Shown piece by piece: positions 25,632-33,967 of a stretch of DNA of 64,000 nt. A program made the position numbers and the translations under genes. Below the pieces are notes generated by a model. That model was not told the DNA's origin. It worked only from the letters and a program-made list of their open reading frames with translations, and did not search any database. This DNA is from Streptomyces sp. ISL-96. GTDB lineage: Bacteria; Actinomycetota; Actinomycetes; Streptomycetales; Streptomycetaceae. The DNA is taken from contig NZ_JAGGPA010000048.1 in the NCBI RefSeq assembly GCF_018614035.1, positions 1-64,000 of the forward strand, given 5' to 3'. Position 1 is the stretch's first letter. Each line of letters begins with the position of its first letter.

Positions 25632-26909
25632 ATGAGTACCACTCAGGCACAGCCGAAACAGGACGAACTCCCTGACGACAGCGGTGCGTTAGCCTGGCTG
25701 CGCGCGCTTGGACCGCGCGGCCGCCGCGCCTTCGGCGGAGCGTTCGGCGGATACGCCCTCGACTCCTACGACTTCTTCACCCTGCCGCTGAGCATGGTCG
25801 CGATCTCCGCGTACTTCAGCCTCAGCACAGGGCAGACCGGCCTCCTCACGACCGTCACTCTGGTCGTCTCCGCGATCGGCGGCGCCATCGCGGGCATCGC
25901 CGCCGACCGCATAGGCCGGGTGAAGGCGCTGATGATCACGGTGATCACGTACGCGCTGTTCACCGTCCTGTGCGGGTTCGCACCCAACTACGAGACGCTG
26001 CTTGTCTTCCGCGCGCTCCAGGGGCTCGGTTTCGGCGGCGAGTGGGCGGTCGGCGCGATCCTGGTCGCCGAGTACTCCTCGGCCAAGCACCGCGGCCGTA
26101 CGCTCGGCGCCATCCAGAGTTCCTGGGCGATCGGCTGGGCGCTCGCGGTCATCGTCTACACGGTGGTCTTCCAGTTCCTGGACCCGGACACGGCCTGGCG
26201 CGTGATGTTCTGGACCGGCGCTCTTCCGGCGCTTCTGGTGATCTGGGTACGCCGCCACGTCAGCGACGCACCGGAAGCGACACAGCGGCGTCTCGCGAGC
26301 AGCGACAAGGGCTCCTTCACGGCCATCTTCAAGAAGGACCTGCTGCGCACCACACTCTTCGCAGTACTGCTCTCCACCGGTGTGCAGGGCGGCTATTACA
26401 CGCTCGCCACGTGGGTGCCCACCTACCTCAAGACGGAGCGTGGGCTTACCGTCGTCGGCACGGGCGGCTATCTGACGTTCCTCATCTCGGGTGCCTTCAT
26501 CGGCTACCTCACGGGTGGCTACCTCACCGACAAACTGGGCCGCAAGAAGAACATCGCGCTCTTCGCGTTCCTGTCGGCGGCCTGCATCGCCGCCTACACG
26601 AACATCCCCTCCGGGGCGAACAGTGTGGTGCTCGTCCTGGGCTTCCCCCTGGGGTTCTGTATGTCGGCCATTTTCAGCGGTTTCGGTTCGTTCCTCAGTG
26701 AGCTCTATCCGACGGCGGTTCGCGGGACCGGTCAGGGGTTCACGTACAACACGGGCCGTGCCGTGGGCGCGTTCTTCCCGACCCTCGTCGGCTTCCTGGC
26801 GGGCAGCTGGGGAGTCGGAGGGGCGCTGATCTTCGGCGCGGTCGGTTACGGGCTCGCCGTACTGGCACTGTTCGGGCTGCCCGAGACGCGCGGAAGGGAG
26901 CTCCAGTGA
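25632..26909 (+). CDS. MFS transporter, 5-oxoproline locus importer
   Basis: A 12-helix major facilitator of 425 residues. The motif between TM2 and TM3 reads GIAADRIGRVKAL, and the matching later one reads GGYLTDKLGRKKNIA. This is the sugar-acid/sialate-porter style of MFS. ATG 25632 follows GAGGTGCAG; an open frame further upstream lacks such a site. Codon 20 (25689-25691) is TTA, so it may depend on bldA. The stop overlaps the next gene by GTGA. Context suggests uptake of 5-oxoproline or D-glutamate. The substrate is inferred, not shown. Confidence 0.92.
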   Translation: MSTTQAQPKQDELPDDSGALAWLRALGPRGRRAFGGAFGGYALDSYDFFTLPLSMVAISAYFSLSTGQTGLLTTVTLVVSAIGGAIAGIAADRIGRVKALMITVITYALFTVLCGFAPNYETLLVFRALQGLGFGGEWAVGAILVAEYSSAKHRGRTLGAIQSSWAIGWALAVIVYTVVFQFLDPDTAWRVMFWTGALPALLVIWVRRHVSDAPEATQRRLASSDKGSFTAIFKKDLLRTTLFAVLLSTGVQGGYYTLATWVPTYLKTERGLTVVGTGGYLTFLISGAFIGYLTGGYLTDKLGRKKNIALFAFLSAACIAAYTNIPSGANSVVLVLGFPLGFCMSAIFSGFGSFLSELYPTAVRGTGQGFTYNTGRAVGAFFPTLVGFLAGSWGVGGALIFGAVGYGLAVLALFGLPETRGRELQ

Positions 26910-27709
26910 ACGTCACGGCGACGCACAGGGGAACGACGGGCGAGAGCTCCCGGGAAGCGCGCGAGCTGTTCCGTGCGGGGACCAGGTCGACCACCGCCGG
27001 CTGGGCGCCCGGACACGCGCAGGCGAACCTCCTGTCGGTGCCCGCGGACTGGGCGTACGAAGTGCTGCTCTTCTGCCAGCACAATCCGAAGCCCTGCCCG
27101 GTGCTGGACGTGACCGACGCCGGGTCCTGGAGCACGCCGCTGGCACCGGGCGCCGATCTGCGCACCGACCTGCCCGGCTACCGGGTCTGGCAGCACGGTG
27201 AACTCGTCGACGAGCCCACCGAGGTGACCGGCCACTGGCGCACGGATCTGGTGTCCTTCCTCATCGGGTGCAGCTTCACCTTCGAGACGGCCCTGTCGGA
27301 AGCCGGTGTGCCGATGCGTCACATCGAACAGGGGCGCAATGTCTCGATGTACACGACGAGCCGCCCGTGCCGTCCGGCGGGACGGCTGCATGGCCCGATG
27401 GTGGTGTCCATGCGCCCTGTTCCCCCGGACCATCTCGCCGCTGCGGTCCGGGAGAGCGCCCTGCTGCCCGACGTACACGGCAGTCCGGTGCACTGCGGTG
27501 AGCCGGGCGGCCTCGGCATCGCGGACCTCGGGCGGCCGGACTTCGGCGATCCGGTGGACGCGCAGCCGGGCGACATTCCCGTGTTCTGGGCGTGCGGGGT
27601 GACACTGCAGGCTGCGGTCATGGCCTCACGGCCGCCCTTCGCGATCACCCACGCACCGGGCCAGATGTTCATCACCGATGCCCGCGACGAACAGTTCCGC
27701 GTGGCCTGA
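26906..27709 (+). CDS. DUF1445 D-glutamate cyclase-like (putative hydro-lyase)
   Basis: A 267-residue cytoplasmic protein of the YcsI/DUF1445 family. The family motifs are GHAQANLLSVP, CQHNPKPCPVLDVTD, LIGCSFTFETAL and APGQMFITD. A mammalian relative (DGLUCY) converts D-glutamate to 5-oxo-D-proline, and bacterial members sit beside oxoprolinase genes, as here. The GTG start overlaps the MFS stop (GTGA), and pxpA starts 18 bases after it. It should feed 5-oxoproline into the PxpABC enzyme. Confidence 0.92.
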   Translation: MNVTATHRGTTGESSREARELFRAGTRSTTAGWAPGHAQANLLSVPADWAYEVLLFCQHNPKPCPVLDVTDAGSWSTPLAPGADLRTDLPGYRVWQHGELVDEPTEVTGHWRTDLVSFLIGCSFTFETALSEAGVPMRHIEQGRNVSMYTTSRPCRPAGRLHGPMVVSMRPVPPDHLAAAVRESALLPDVHGSPVHCGEPGGLGIADLGRPDFGDPVDAQPGDIPVFWACGVTLQAAVMASRPPFAITHAPGQMFITDARDEQFRVA

Positions 27710-27727
27710 CAGGAGACGGATCCGTAC

Positions 27728-28492
27728 ATGACCTCGGTTTCGATCGATCTCAACGCCGACCTCGGGGAGGGCTTCGGACGCTGGCGGCTGACCGACGACG
27801 AACAGCTGCTGTCCGTCGTCACCAGCGCCAACGTCGCCTGCGGCTTCCACGCCGGTGACGCGGCGACCATGCGCCGCGTCTGCGACCTCGCGGCCGAGCG
27901 CGGGGTGCGGATCGGTGCCCAGGTGTCGTACCGCGATCTGGCCGGCTTCGGGCGGCGCTCTATGGACGTCCCTTCGGACGAACTCGCCGCCGAAGTCGCC
28001 TACCAGATAGGCGCACTGGAGGTGTTCGCGCGAGCGGCCGGATCGCACGTCTCGTACGTCAAACCGCACGGCGCGCTCTACAACCGTGTGGTGCACGACG
28101 AGGAACAGGCCACCGCTGTCGTCGACGGTGTACTGCTCGCCGGCGGCGAACGGCCGGTCCTGGGACTGCCCGGATCGCGCTTCCTGGACATTGCCGCGAA
28201 GGCCGGGCTGCCGGTCGTCACCGAGGCGTTCGCGGATCGCGCGTACACGCCGGAAGGGACGCTGGTTCCGCGCGGACAGGAGAACGCCGTTGTCACGGAC
28301 CCGGGAACGGTCGTTGAACGCTCCCTCTCCATGGCCCGGTTCGGCGTCGTCACTTCGCACTGCGGCCGCCCAGTAGGCGTGCGTGCCCGCTCACTGTGCC
28401 TGCACGGTGACACTCCGGGAGCCGTCGGCCTGGCCCGCCGCGTACGGGAACGTCTGGAGGCCGCGGGCGTCCGGGTGGAGGCCTTCGTATGA
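27728..28492 (+). CDS. pxpA: 5-oxoprolinase subunit A (LamB/YcsF)
   Basis: A 254-residue subunit of the prokaryotic ATP-dependent 5-oxoprolinase, which opens 5-oxoproline to glutamate. The family start IDLNADLGEGFGRW and later ACGFHAGDAATMR and KPHGALYNR are all present. AGGAGA lies upstream of the ATG. Its stop overlaps the pxpB start (ATGA), so the subunits are made together. Confidence 0.95.
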   Translation: MTSVSIDLNADLGEGFGRWRLTDDEQLLSVVTSANVACGFHAGDAATMRRVCDLAAERGVRIGAQVSYRDLAGFGRRSMDVPSDELAAEVAYQIGALEVFARAAGSHVSYVKPHGALYNRVVHDEEQATAVVDGVLLAGGERPVLGLPGSRFLDIAAKAGLPVVTEAFADRAYTPEGTLVPRGQENAVVTDPGTVVERSLSMARFGVVTSHCGRPVGVRARSLCLHGDTPGAVGLARRVRERLEAAGVRVEAFV

Positions 28493-29115
28493 GCACCATG
28501 CGGGCACTGCCCGCCGGTGACCGCGCTCTCCTGGTGGAACTCGGCAGCGGCGAGGAGGTGGAGGCGCTCCACGCGGAACTGCTGCGGCGCCGGGCGGCGG
28601 GCACGCTCCCCGCCGTGCGGGAGATCGTGCCCGCGGCGCGCACCGTGCTGCTCGACGGCCTCGACGATCCCGGGCGCTTCGCGGAGCACCTGGCCGGCTG
28701 GGAGATTCCGCCGCTGTCGCCCGGCGTCCAGCGCGCGATCGAGATCCCGGTGCGTTACGACGGTCCCGATCTCGCGGCGGTGGCCGAGCTGTGGGGCGTG
28801 CCCCGCGGCGAGGTGGGCCGGATCCATTCGGGGACCGGCTTCCGGGTGGCGTTTTGCGGGTTCGCTCCCGGGTTCGGCTATCTGACCGGTCTCGCCGAGC
28901 GGTACGCCGTGCCGCGCAGGGCCACGCCGCGCACAGCGGTGCCGGCGGGCGCCGTCGCCCTGGCCGGCGCGTACACGGGGGTGTACCCGCGCTCGTCCCC
29001 CGGTGGCTGGCAGCTCATCGGCTCCACGCGGGCCGTGTTGTGGGACCACGCGCGCGTGCCCGCCGCTCTGCTCACGCCGGGCGCGCGGGTGCGCTTCGTA
29101 CCGGAGGAGCTGTGA
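28489..29115 (+). CDS. pxpB: 5-oxoprolinase subunit B (KipI-type)
   Basis: 208 residues, carboxyltransferase domain C/D type. Motifs are EIPVRYDGPDLAAVAE, FCGFAPGFGYLTGL and AVALAGAYTGVYPRSSPGGW, the last with the ATP/substrate loop. It works in complex with PxpA and PxpC. The ATG overlaps the pxpA stop, and its stop overlaps the pxpC GTG. The B. subtilis homologue KipI inhibits KinA, but here the enzyme role fits better. Confidence 0.95.
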   Translation: MSTMRALPAGDRALLVELGSGEEVEALHAELLRRRAAGTLPAVREIVPAARTVLLDGLDDPGRFAEHLAGWEIPPLSPGVQRAIEIPVRYDGPDLAAVAELWGVPRGEVGRIHSGTGFRVAFCGFAPGFGYLTGLAERYAVPRRATPRTAVPAGAVALAGAYTGVYPRSSPGGWQLIGSTRAVLWDHARVPAALLTPGARVRFVPEEL

Positions 29116-29981
29116 CGGACCGGGCTTTCGCGGTGGTACGGGCGGGTGCTCTGACGTCCGTACAGGACCAGGGGCGGTCCGGTCACGCTCACCTGGGGGT
29201 GCCGCGCTCGGGCGCGCTGGACAGGCCCGCGAGCGAGCTCGCGAACCGGCTGGTGGGCAATCACGCGGAGGCGGCCGTCCTGGAGACGACTCTGAACGGC
29301 TGTGCGCTGCGGCCGCGTTGTGCCGTGACCGTGGCAGTCACCGGTGCGCCGTGCCCGGTCACCGTGGACGGCCGCCCCGCCGCCTGGGGCGCACCGGTGC
29401 GCGTGGCGGCGGGAGCGGTACTGGAGGTGGGGCAGGTGACGGACGGTGTACGGAGCTATGTCGCGTTCGCCGGAGGGATCGCCTGCGAACCCGTGCTGGG
29501 CAGCCGCTCCACCGATCTGCTGTCCGGACTGGGTCCCGCGCCCCTGACCGACGGTGCGGTGCTGCCGCTGGGCGGCGAGACGGGGACACCGGTGTACGCC
29601 GATGCCGTGCCCTGGCAGGGGCCCCCGCGCGAACTGGTGCTGCGGTTCGGTCCCGGACCGCGTACGGACTGGTTCACCGCACGGTCGCTGCACACCTTGG
29701 CCACAGCGGTCTACCGGGTCTCCTCCGAGAGCAACCGCATCGGGCTGCGCACGGACGGCCCCCCTCTGGAGCGCGCCGTGTGCGGTGAACTTCCCAGCGA
29801 GGGCATGGTGCTCGGCGCGGTGCAGGTGCCGCCGGACGGGCGTCCTGTGGTTTTCCTGGCCGACCACCCCACCACGGGCGGATATCCGGTGATCGCGGTG
29901 GTCAAGGAGTCCGGTCTCGCCGCGGCGGCGCAGGCCGCGCCCGGTACGCCGATCCGTTTCGTCCCCGCGGGAAGGCGCTGA
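29112..29981 (+). CDS. pxpC: 5-oxoprolinase subunit C (KipA-type)
   Basis: 289 residues of the biotin-dependent carboxyltransferase A/B-type fold used by PxpC. Motifs are SVQDQGRSGHAHLGVPRSG near the start, LGSRSTDLLSGLG and DHPTTGGYPVIAVV near the end. The GTG at 29112 overlaps the pxpB TGA. An in-frame extension back to 28791 runs inside pxpB and is ignored. It completes the PxpABC enzyme. It ends 16 bases from the convergent fused oxoprolinase gene. Confidence 0.95.
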   Translation: MTDRAFAVVRAGALTSVQDQGRSGHAHLGVPRSGALDRPASELANRLVGNHAEAAVLETTLNGCALRPRCAVTVAVTGAPCPVTVDGRPAAWGAPVRVAAGAVLEVGQVTDGVRSYVAFAGGIACEPVLGSRSTDLLSGLGPAPLTDGAVLPLGGETGTPVYADAVPWQGPPRELVLRFGPGPRTDWFTARSLHTLATAVYRVSSESNRIGLRTDGPPLERAVCGELPSEGMVLGAVQVPPDGRPVVFLADHPTTGGYPVIAVVKESGLAAAAQAAPGTPIRFVPAGRR

Positions 29982-29997
29982 GAGCCCTCAGAACCCC

Positions 29998-32900
29998 TCA
30001 GGAGCCGCCAGGGGCGCCGTATCCGCCCCCGCCGGGCGTCCGGATCACCAGGACGTCCCCCGGCCCGACTTCGGCCGTGTCGCAGCCCTCCAGCGGCGTG
30101 ACCGTACCGTCGGCGCGCTCGACGAGGTTGCTGCCGGTCGCTCCGGGCCCGCCGCCCGCCATGCCGTACGGCGGGACGCGTCGGTGGCCGGAGAGCAGCG
30201 CCACCGTCATGGGTTCCAGGAACCGGATCCTGCGCACCACCCCGCAGCCGCCCCGCCACCGGCCGGCTCCCCCACTGCCCTCCCGTACGGAGAAGCCGTC
30301 CAGGCGCACCGGGTAACGCCACTCCAGCACTTCGGGGTCGGTGAGGCGCGAGTTGGTCATATGGGTCTGCACGGCGTCGGCCCCGTCGAATCCGTCGCCC
30401 GCCCCCGAGCCGCTCGCCACGGTCTCGTAGTACTGCACGCGGTCATTGCCGAAAGTGACGTTGTTCATGGTTCCCGAGCCCTCGGCCTGGACGCCGAGCG
30501 CGGCGTACAGGGCGCCGGTCACCGCCTGCGAAGTCTCAACGTTGCCCGCGACGGTCGCCGCCGGATAGGCGGGCGCGAGCATGGAGCCCTCAGGGACCCG
30601 CACCTCCAGCGGTTCGAGGCAGCCACTGTTGAGAGGGATGTCGTCGGCGACGAGCGTCCTGAAGACGTACAGAACGGCCGCCATGACCACCGACTTGGGG
30701 GCGTTGAAGTTCCCCGCCTGCTGAGGCGCCGTACCGGTGAAATCCAGCACCGCGCTGCGTGTCTCGCGGTCCACGCGCAGGGCGACCTGGATGACGGCTC
30801 CGCTGTCCGTCTCGTAGCGGTACTCGCCGTCCCGCAGTCCGGCGACGATACGGCGCACGGATTCCTCGGCGTTGTCCTGCACGTGCCGCATGTACGCCTG
30901 GACCACATCGAGTCCGAACTGGTCCACCATGCGCCGCAGTTCGGCGATGCCCTTCTCGTTGGCGGCGATCTGCGCGCGCAGGTCGGCCAGGTTGGTGTCC
31001 GGATCTCGCGACGGGTACGCGGCGGTGGCAAGCAGTTGACGCGTCTCGTCCTCACGCAGCCTGCCGTCCCTCACGAGAAGCCAGTTGTCGAAAAGGACCC
31101 CCTCTTCGTGCACGGTACGGCTGAAGGCGGGCATGGAGCCGGGGGTGATGCCGCCGATCTCGGCATGGTGTCCGCGCGAGGCCACCAGAAAGCGCAACGG
31201 CCCGCCGTCGGCGTCGAATACGGGTGTCACCACGGTGACGTCGGGCAGGTGTGTGCCGCCGTGGTACGGGTCGTTGATGGCGTACACGTCCCCGGGGCGC
31301 ATGGCCCCCTTATTGCGCCGCAGCACCTCCTTGATGGACTCCCCCATCGAACCCAGGTGTACGGGAATGTGCGGGGCGTTCGCGATGAGATTGCCGTCCG
31401 CGTCGAAGAGTGCGCAGGAGAAGTCCAGCCGCTCCTTGATGTTGACGGAGTGGGCGGTGTTTTCGAGGCGTACGCCCATCTGCTCGGCGATGGCCATGAA
31501 GAGGTTGTTGAACACCTCCAGCATGACGGGGTCCACGTCCGTGCCGACCGCCGTCGTGCCGGGACGCGGGCGCACGCGCGTGAGCAGCAGATGCCCCCGT
31601 TCTCCGGCGGACGCCTGCCAGCCGGGGTCGACGACGGTGGTGGCGTCGTCCTCGGCGATGACGGCGGGTCCTTCGACGGTGTCTGTGAGCCGCAGGTCGT
31701 CGCGCCGGTACAGCGGGGTGTCCTGCCGGCGCCCCTCGGTGAACATCCGTACCGTCGAACGGGGCCTCAATGTTCCCGTGTGCGTGCGCCCTTGCGTGAC
31801 GTTCCCGTGAACGCTCGGTCCCGCCACGCCCACGGCCTCGACCGAGACGGCTTCCACCACCAGCGGCTTGTCCATGGTGAAGGCGTACCGCGCGCGGTGG
31901 TCCGCTTCGAAGGACTCGGTCATGTCCTGGACGCTGCTCAGGGCCACCGGGAGGCTCGAGTCCGTACCTGCGTACCGGATCAGCACGCGCGCGTGGGTGC
32001 TGATCGCCGTGTCCGCGATGCCGTCGGCGCGCAGTTCCTCGCGGGTACGTCCGGCCAGCCGGTCGCACAGTTCCCGTACGCGCCCGAGCGTCCCCTCGTC
32101 GAGGCGCGCCTCGACCGACTGCTCGCGCATGGCGGTGGCGTCGGCCAGCCCGATGCCGTACGCGGAAAGCACGCCGGCCAGCGGCGGCACGACGACCGTG
32201 TTGACGCCCAGCGCGTCGGCGACCGCGCACGCGTGCTGTCCGCCCGCGCCGCCGAAGCTGGTGAGGGCGTAGCGGGTGATGTCGTGACCACGCTGTACGG
32301 AGATCTTCTTGACGGCGTTCGCCATGTTGAGCACAGCGATGTCGAGGAACCCCGACGCGACCTCCTCGGGGCTGCGCCGTACACCGGTCGCTTCCGCGAC
32401 GTCGTCGGCGAGCCGCGCGAACCGGCGGTGCACTGTCCCGGCGTCCAGGGGCTGGTCGCCGTGCGGTCCGAAGACGGCGGGGAAGTGGTCCGGCTGGACG
32501 CGCCCGAGCATGACATTGGCGTCGGTGACCGTGAGGGGGCCGCCGCGCCGGTAGCAGGCGGGCCCAGGGACGGCGCCCGCCGAGTCGGGACCGACGCGGT
32601 AGCGCTGGCCGTCGAAGTGCAGCACCGAGCCGCCGCCCGCCGCGACGGTGTGGATGTTCATCATCGGAGCGCGCATGCGTACGCCCGCGACCTGCGTACC
32701 GAAGTCCCTTTCGAACGTGCCGGCGTAGTGCGACACATCGGTGGACGTGCCGCCCATGTCGAAGCCGATGACACGATCGAACCCGGCCTGCTGGGATGTA
32801 CGCGCCATTCCTACGACGCCACCCGCGGGGCCCGAAAGCACGGCGTCCTTTCCGCGGAAGTGTGCGGCCTCGCGCAGTCCGCCGTTGGACTGCATGAACA

Positions 32901-33606
32901 TCAGGCGCACGCCTCGCAGTTCCTCGGCGACCTCGTCGACGTACCGGCGAAGGATCGGCGAGAGGTACGCGTCCACGACGGTCGTGTCACCGCGCGGCAC
33001 CAGCTTGATCAGCGGGCTGACCTCGTGCGAACAGCTCACCTGGGTGAACCCGAGTTCACGCGCCACGGCGGCGACTGCGGACTCGTGCGCGGGATGACGG
33101 TAGCCGTGCATCAGCACGACGGCGGCGCTGCGGAAACCGTCGCTCCGCGCGGAGCGCAGTTTCTCGGTGACGGCCGCGAGGTCCAGCGGCCGTACGGTCA
33201 CTCCGTGCGCGTCGATCCGTTCCGGGACCTCCACGACACGCTCGTACACCGCCTCGGGCAGCACGATGTGGCGGTCGAAGAGGCGGGGGCGGTTCTGGTA
33301 GGCGATGCGCAGGGCGTCTTTGAAGCCTTCGGTGATGACCAGTACGGTCGGCTCCCCGCGCCGCTCCAGGAGCGCGTTGGTGGCGACCGTCGTGCCCATC
33401 TTCACGGTGTTGATCCGGTCGGCCGGGACCGGGTCGTCGGGCCCGAGCTCCAGCATCAGCCGGATTCCGGCGACGGCCGCGTCCCGGTAGCGCTCCGGGT
33501 TGTGCGAGAGCAGTTTGCGGGTGACGAGCCGCCCGTCGGGCCGTCGTCCCACTACGTCGGTGAAGGTGCCGCCACGGTCGATCCAGAATTCCCAGCGCCC
33601 GCTCAT
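29998..33606 (-). CDS. Fused hydantoinase/5-oxoprolinase (OplAH-type)
   Basis: A 1202-residue fusion of HyuA and HyuB domains, as in eukaryotic OPLAH. HyuA (residues 1 to about 670) has the ASKHA ATP loop DRGGTFTDVVG, MGTTVATNALLERRG, FDMGGTSTDVS and SFGGAGGQHACAVAD. HyuB (about 690 to the end) starts at PVMLEVFNNLFMAIAEQ and contains INDPYHGGTHLPDVT and the C-terminal GGGGYG. It could open 5-oxoproline or hydantoins with ATP; oxoproline fits the neighbours. It is convergent with pxpC, with its own upstream region at 33607-33967. Two unrelated oxoprolinase types side by side is unusual. Confidence 0.93.
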   Translation of the reverse strand: MSGRWEFWIDRGGTFTDVVGRRPDGRLVTRKLLSHNPERYRDAAVAGIRLMLELGPDDPVPADRINTVKMGTTVATNALLERRGEPTVLVITEGFKDALRIAYQNRPRLFDRHIVLPEAVYERVVEVPERIDAHGVTVRPLDLAAVTEKLRSARSDGFRSAAVVLMHGYRHPAHESAVAAVARELGFTQVSCSHEVSPLIKLVPRGDTTVVDAYLSPILRRYVDEVAEELRGVRLMFMQSNGGLREAAHFRGKDAVLSGPAGGVVGMARTSQQAGFDRVIGFDMGGTSTDVSHYAGTFERDFGTQVAGVRMRAPMMNIHTVAAGGGSVLHFDGQRYRVGPDSAGAVPGPACYRRGGPLTVTDANVMLGRVQPDHFPAVFGPHGDQPLDAGTVHRRFARLADDVAEATGVRRSPEEVASGFLDIAVLNMANAVKKISVQRGHDITRYALTSFGGAGGQHACAVADALGVNTVVVPPLAGVLSAYGIGLADATAMREQSVEARLDEGTLGRVRELCDRLAGRTREELRADGIADTAISTHARVLIRYAGTDSSLPVALSSVQDMTESFEADHRARYAFTMDKPLVVEAVSVEAVGVAGPSVHGNVTQGRTHTGTLRPRSTVRMFTEGRRQDTPLYRRDDLRLTDTVEGPAVIAEDDATTVVDPGWQASAGERGHLLLTRVRPRPGTTAVGTDVDPVMLEVFNNLFMAIAEQMGVRLENTAHSVNIKERLDFSCALFDADGNLIANAPHIPVHLGSMGESIKEVLRRNKGAMRPGDVYAINDPYHGGTHLPDVTVVTPVFDADGGPLRFLVASRGHHAEIGGITPGSMPAFSRTVHEEGVLFDNWLLVRDGRLREDETRQLLATAAYPSRDPDTNLADLRAQIAANEKGIAELRRMVDQFGLDVVQAYMRHVQDNAEESVRRIVAGLRDGEYRYETDSGAVIQVALRVDRETRSAVLDFTGTAPQQAGNFNAPKSVVMAAVLYVFRTLVADDIPLNSGCLEPLEVRVPEGSMLAPAYPAATVAGNVETSQAVTGALYAALGVQAEGSGTMNNVTFGNDRVQYYETVASGSGAGDGFDGADAVQTHMTNSRLTDPEVLEWRYPVRLDGFSVREGSGGAGRWRGGCGVVRRIRFLEPMTVALLSGHRRVPPYGMAGGGPGATGSNLVERADGTVTPLEGCDTAEVGPGDVLVIRTPGGGGYGAPGGS

Positions 33607-33967
33607 TTCCCCATTCTGGCAAGGGGCGGGGGTTGCTCGGGTTCGTGCCCCGGTGGCGCGCCGGTCGCGAGCCCTTCGGAGGAGTCCCCCGATGCCGCGA
33701 ACCGCATGGCGCGCTCGGGGCCGGGGCCGGGCCGGGTCCGGAGAGTCCTTTCCCCACCCCGCCCCTTCCCGTAACTGGGGCTCCGCCCCAGACCCCGGTC
33801 CTCAAACGCCGGACGGGCTGGGTGGTTTTGGGGGAGCTCAGGACACACCCCAACCGCGTCCACGGGGCCGGCTGGGCTTCCGGCGTCATGTCGGTGGACG
33901 ATGCGGGCGTGGAACGTCCTGCGAGCGGCTGGCCCCCGTGCCCGCCACGCGCCGCCCTCTCGCCCGC
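33607..33967. other. Intergenic region with Streptomyces repeat
   Basis: 361 bases upstream of the fused oxoprolinase gene. No convincing gene is present; open frames here are shadows. It contains one copy of a repeat element (33776-33835) that recurs at 56041-56098, and a run of GGGCCGGGCC-type sequence. The oxoprolinase promoter should lie in the part nearest 33607. Confidence 0.5.
33776..33835. repeat. Interspersed Streptomyces intergenic repeat, copy 1
   Basis: Contains the hairpin TGGGGC-TCC-GCCCCA (33776-33790), then ACCCCGG and CTCAAACGCCGGACGGGCTG. A reverse-oriented relative with the same hairpin and CGGCGTTTGAGG block is at 56041-56098. Such hairpin elements are common between Streptomyces genes. 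They can act as transcription terminators, but their general role is not settled. Confidence 0.75.
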
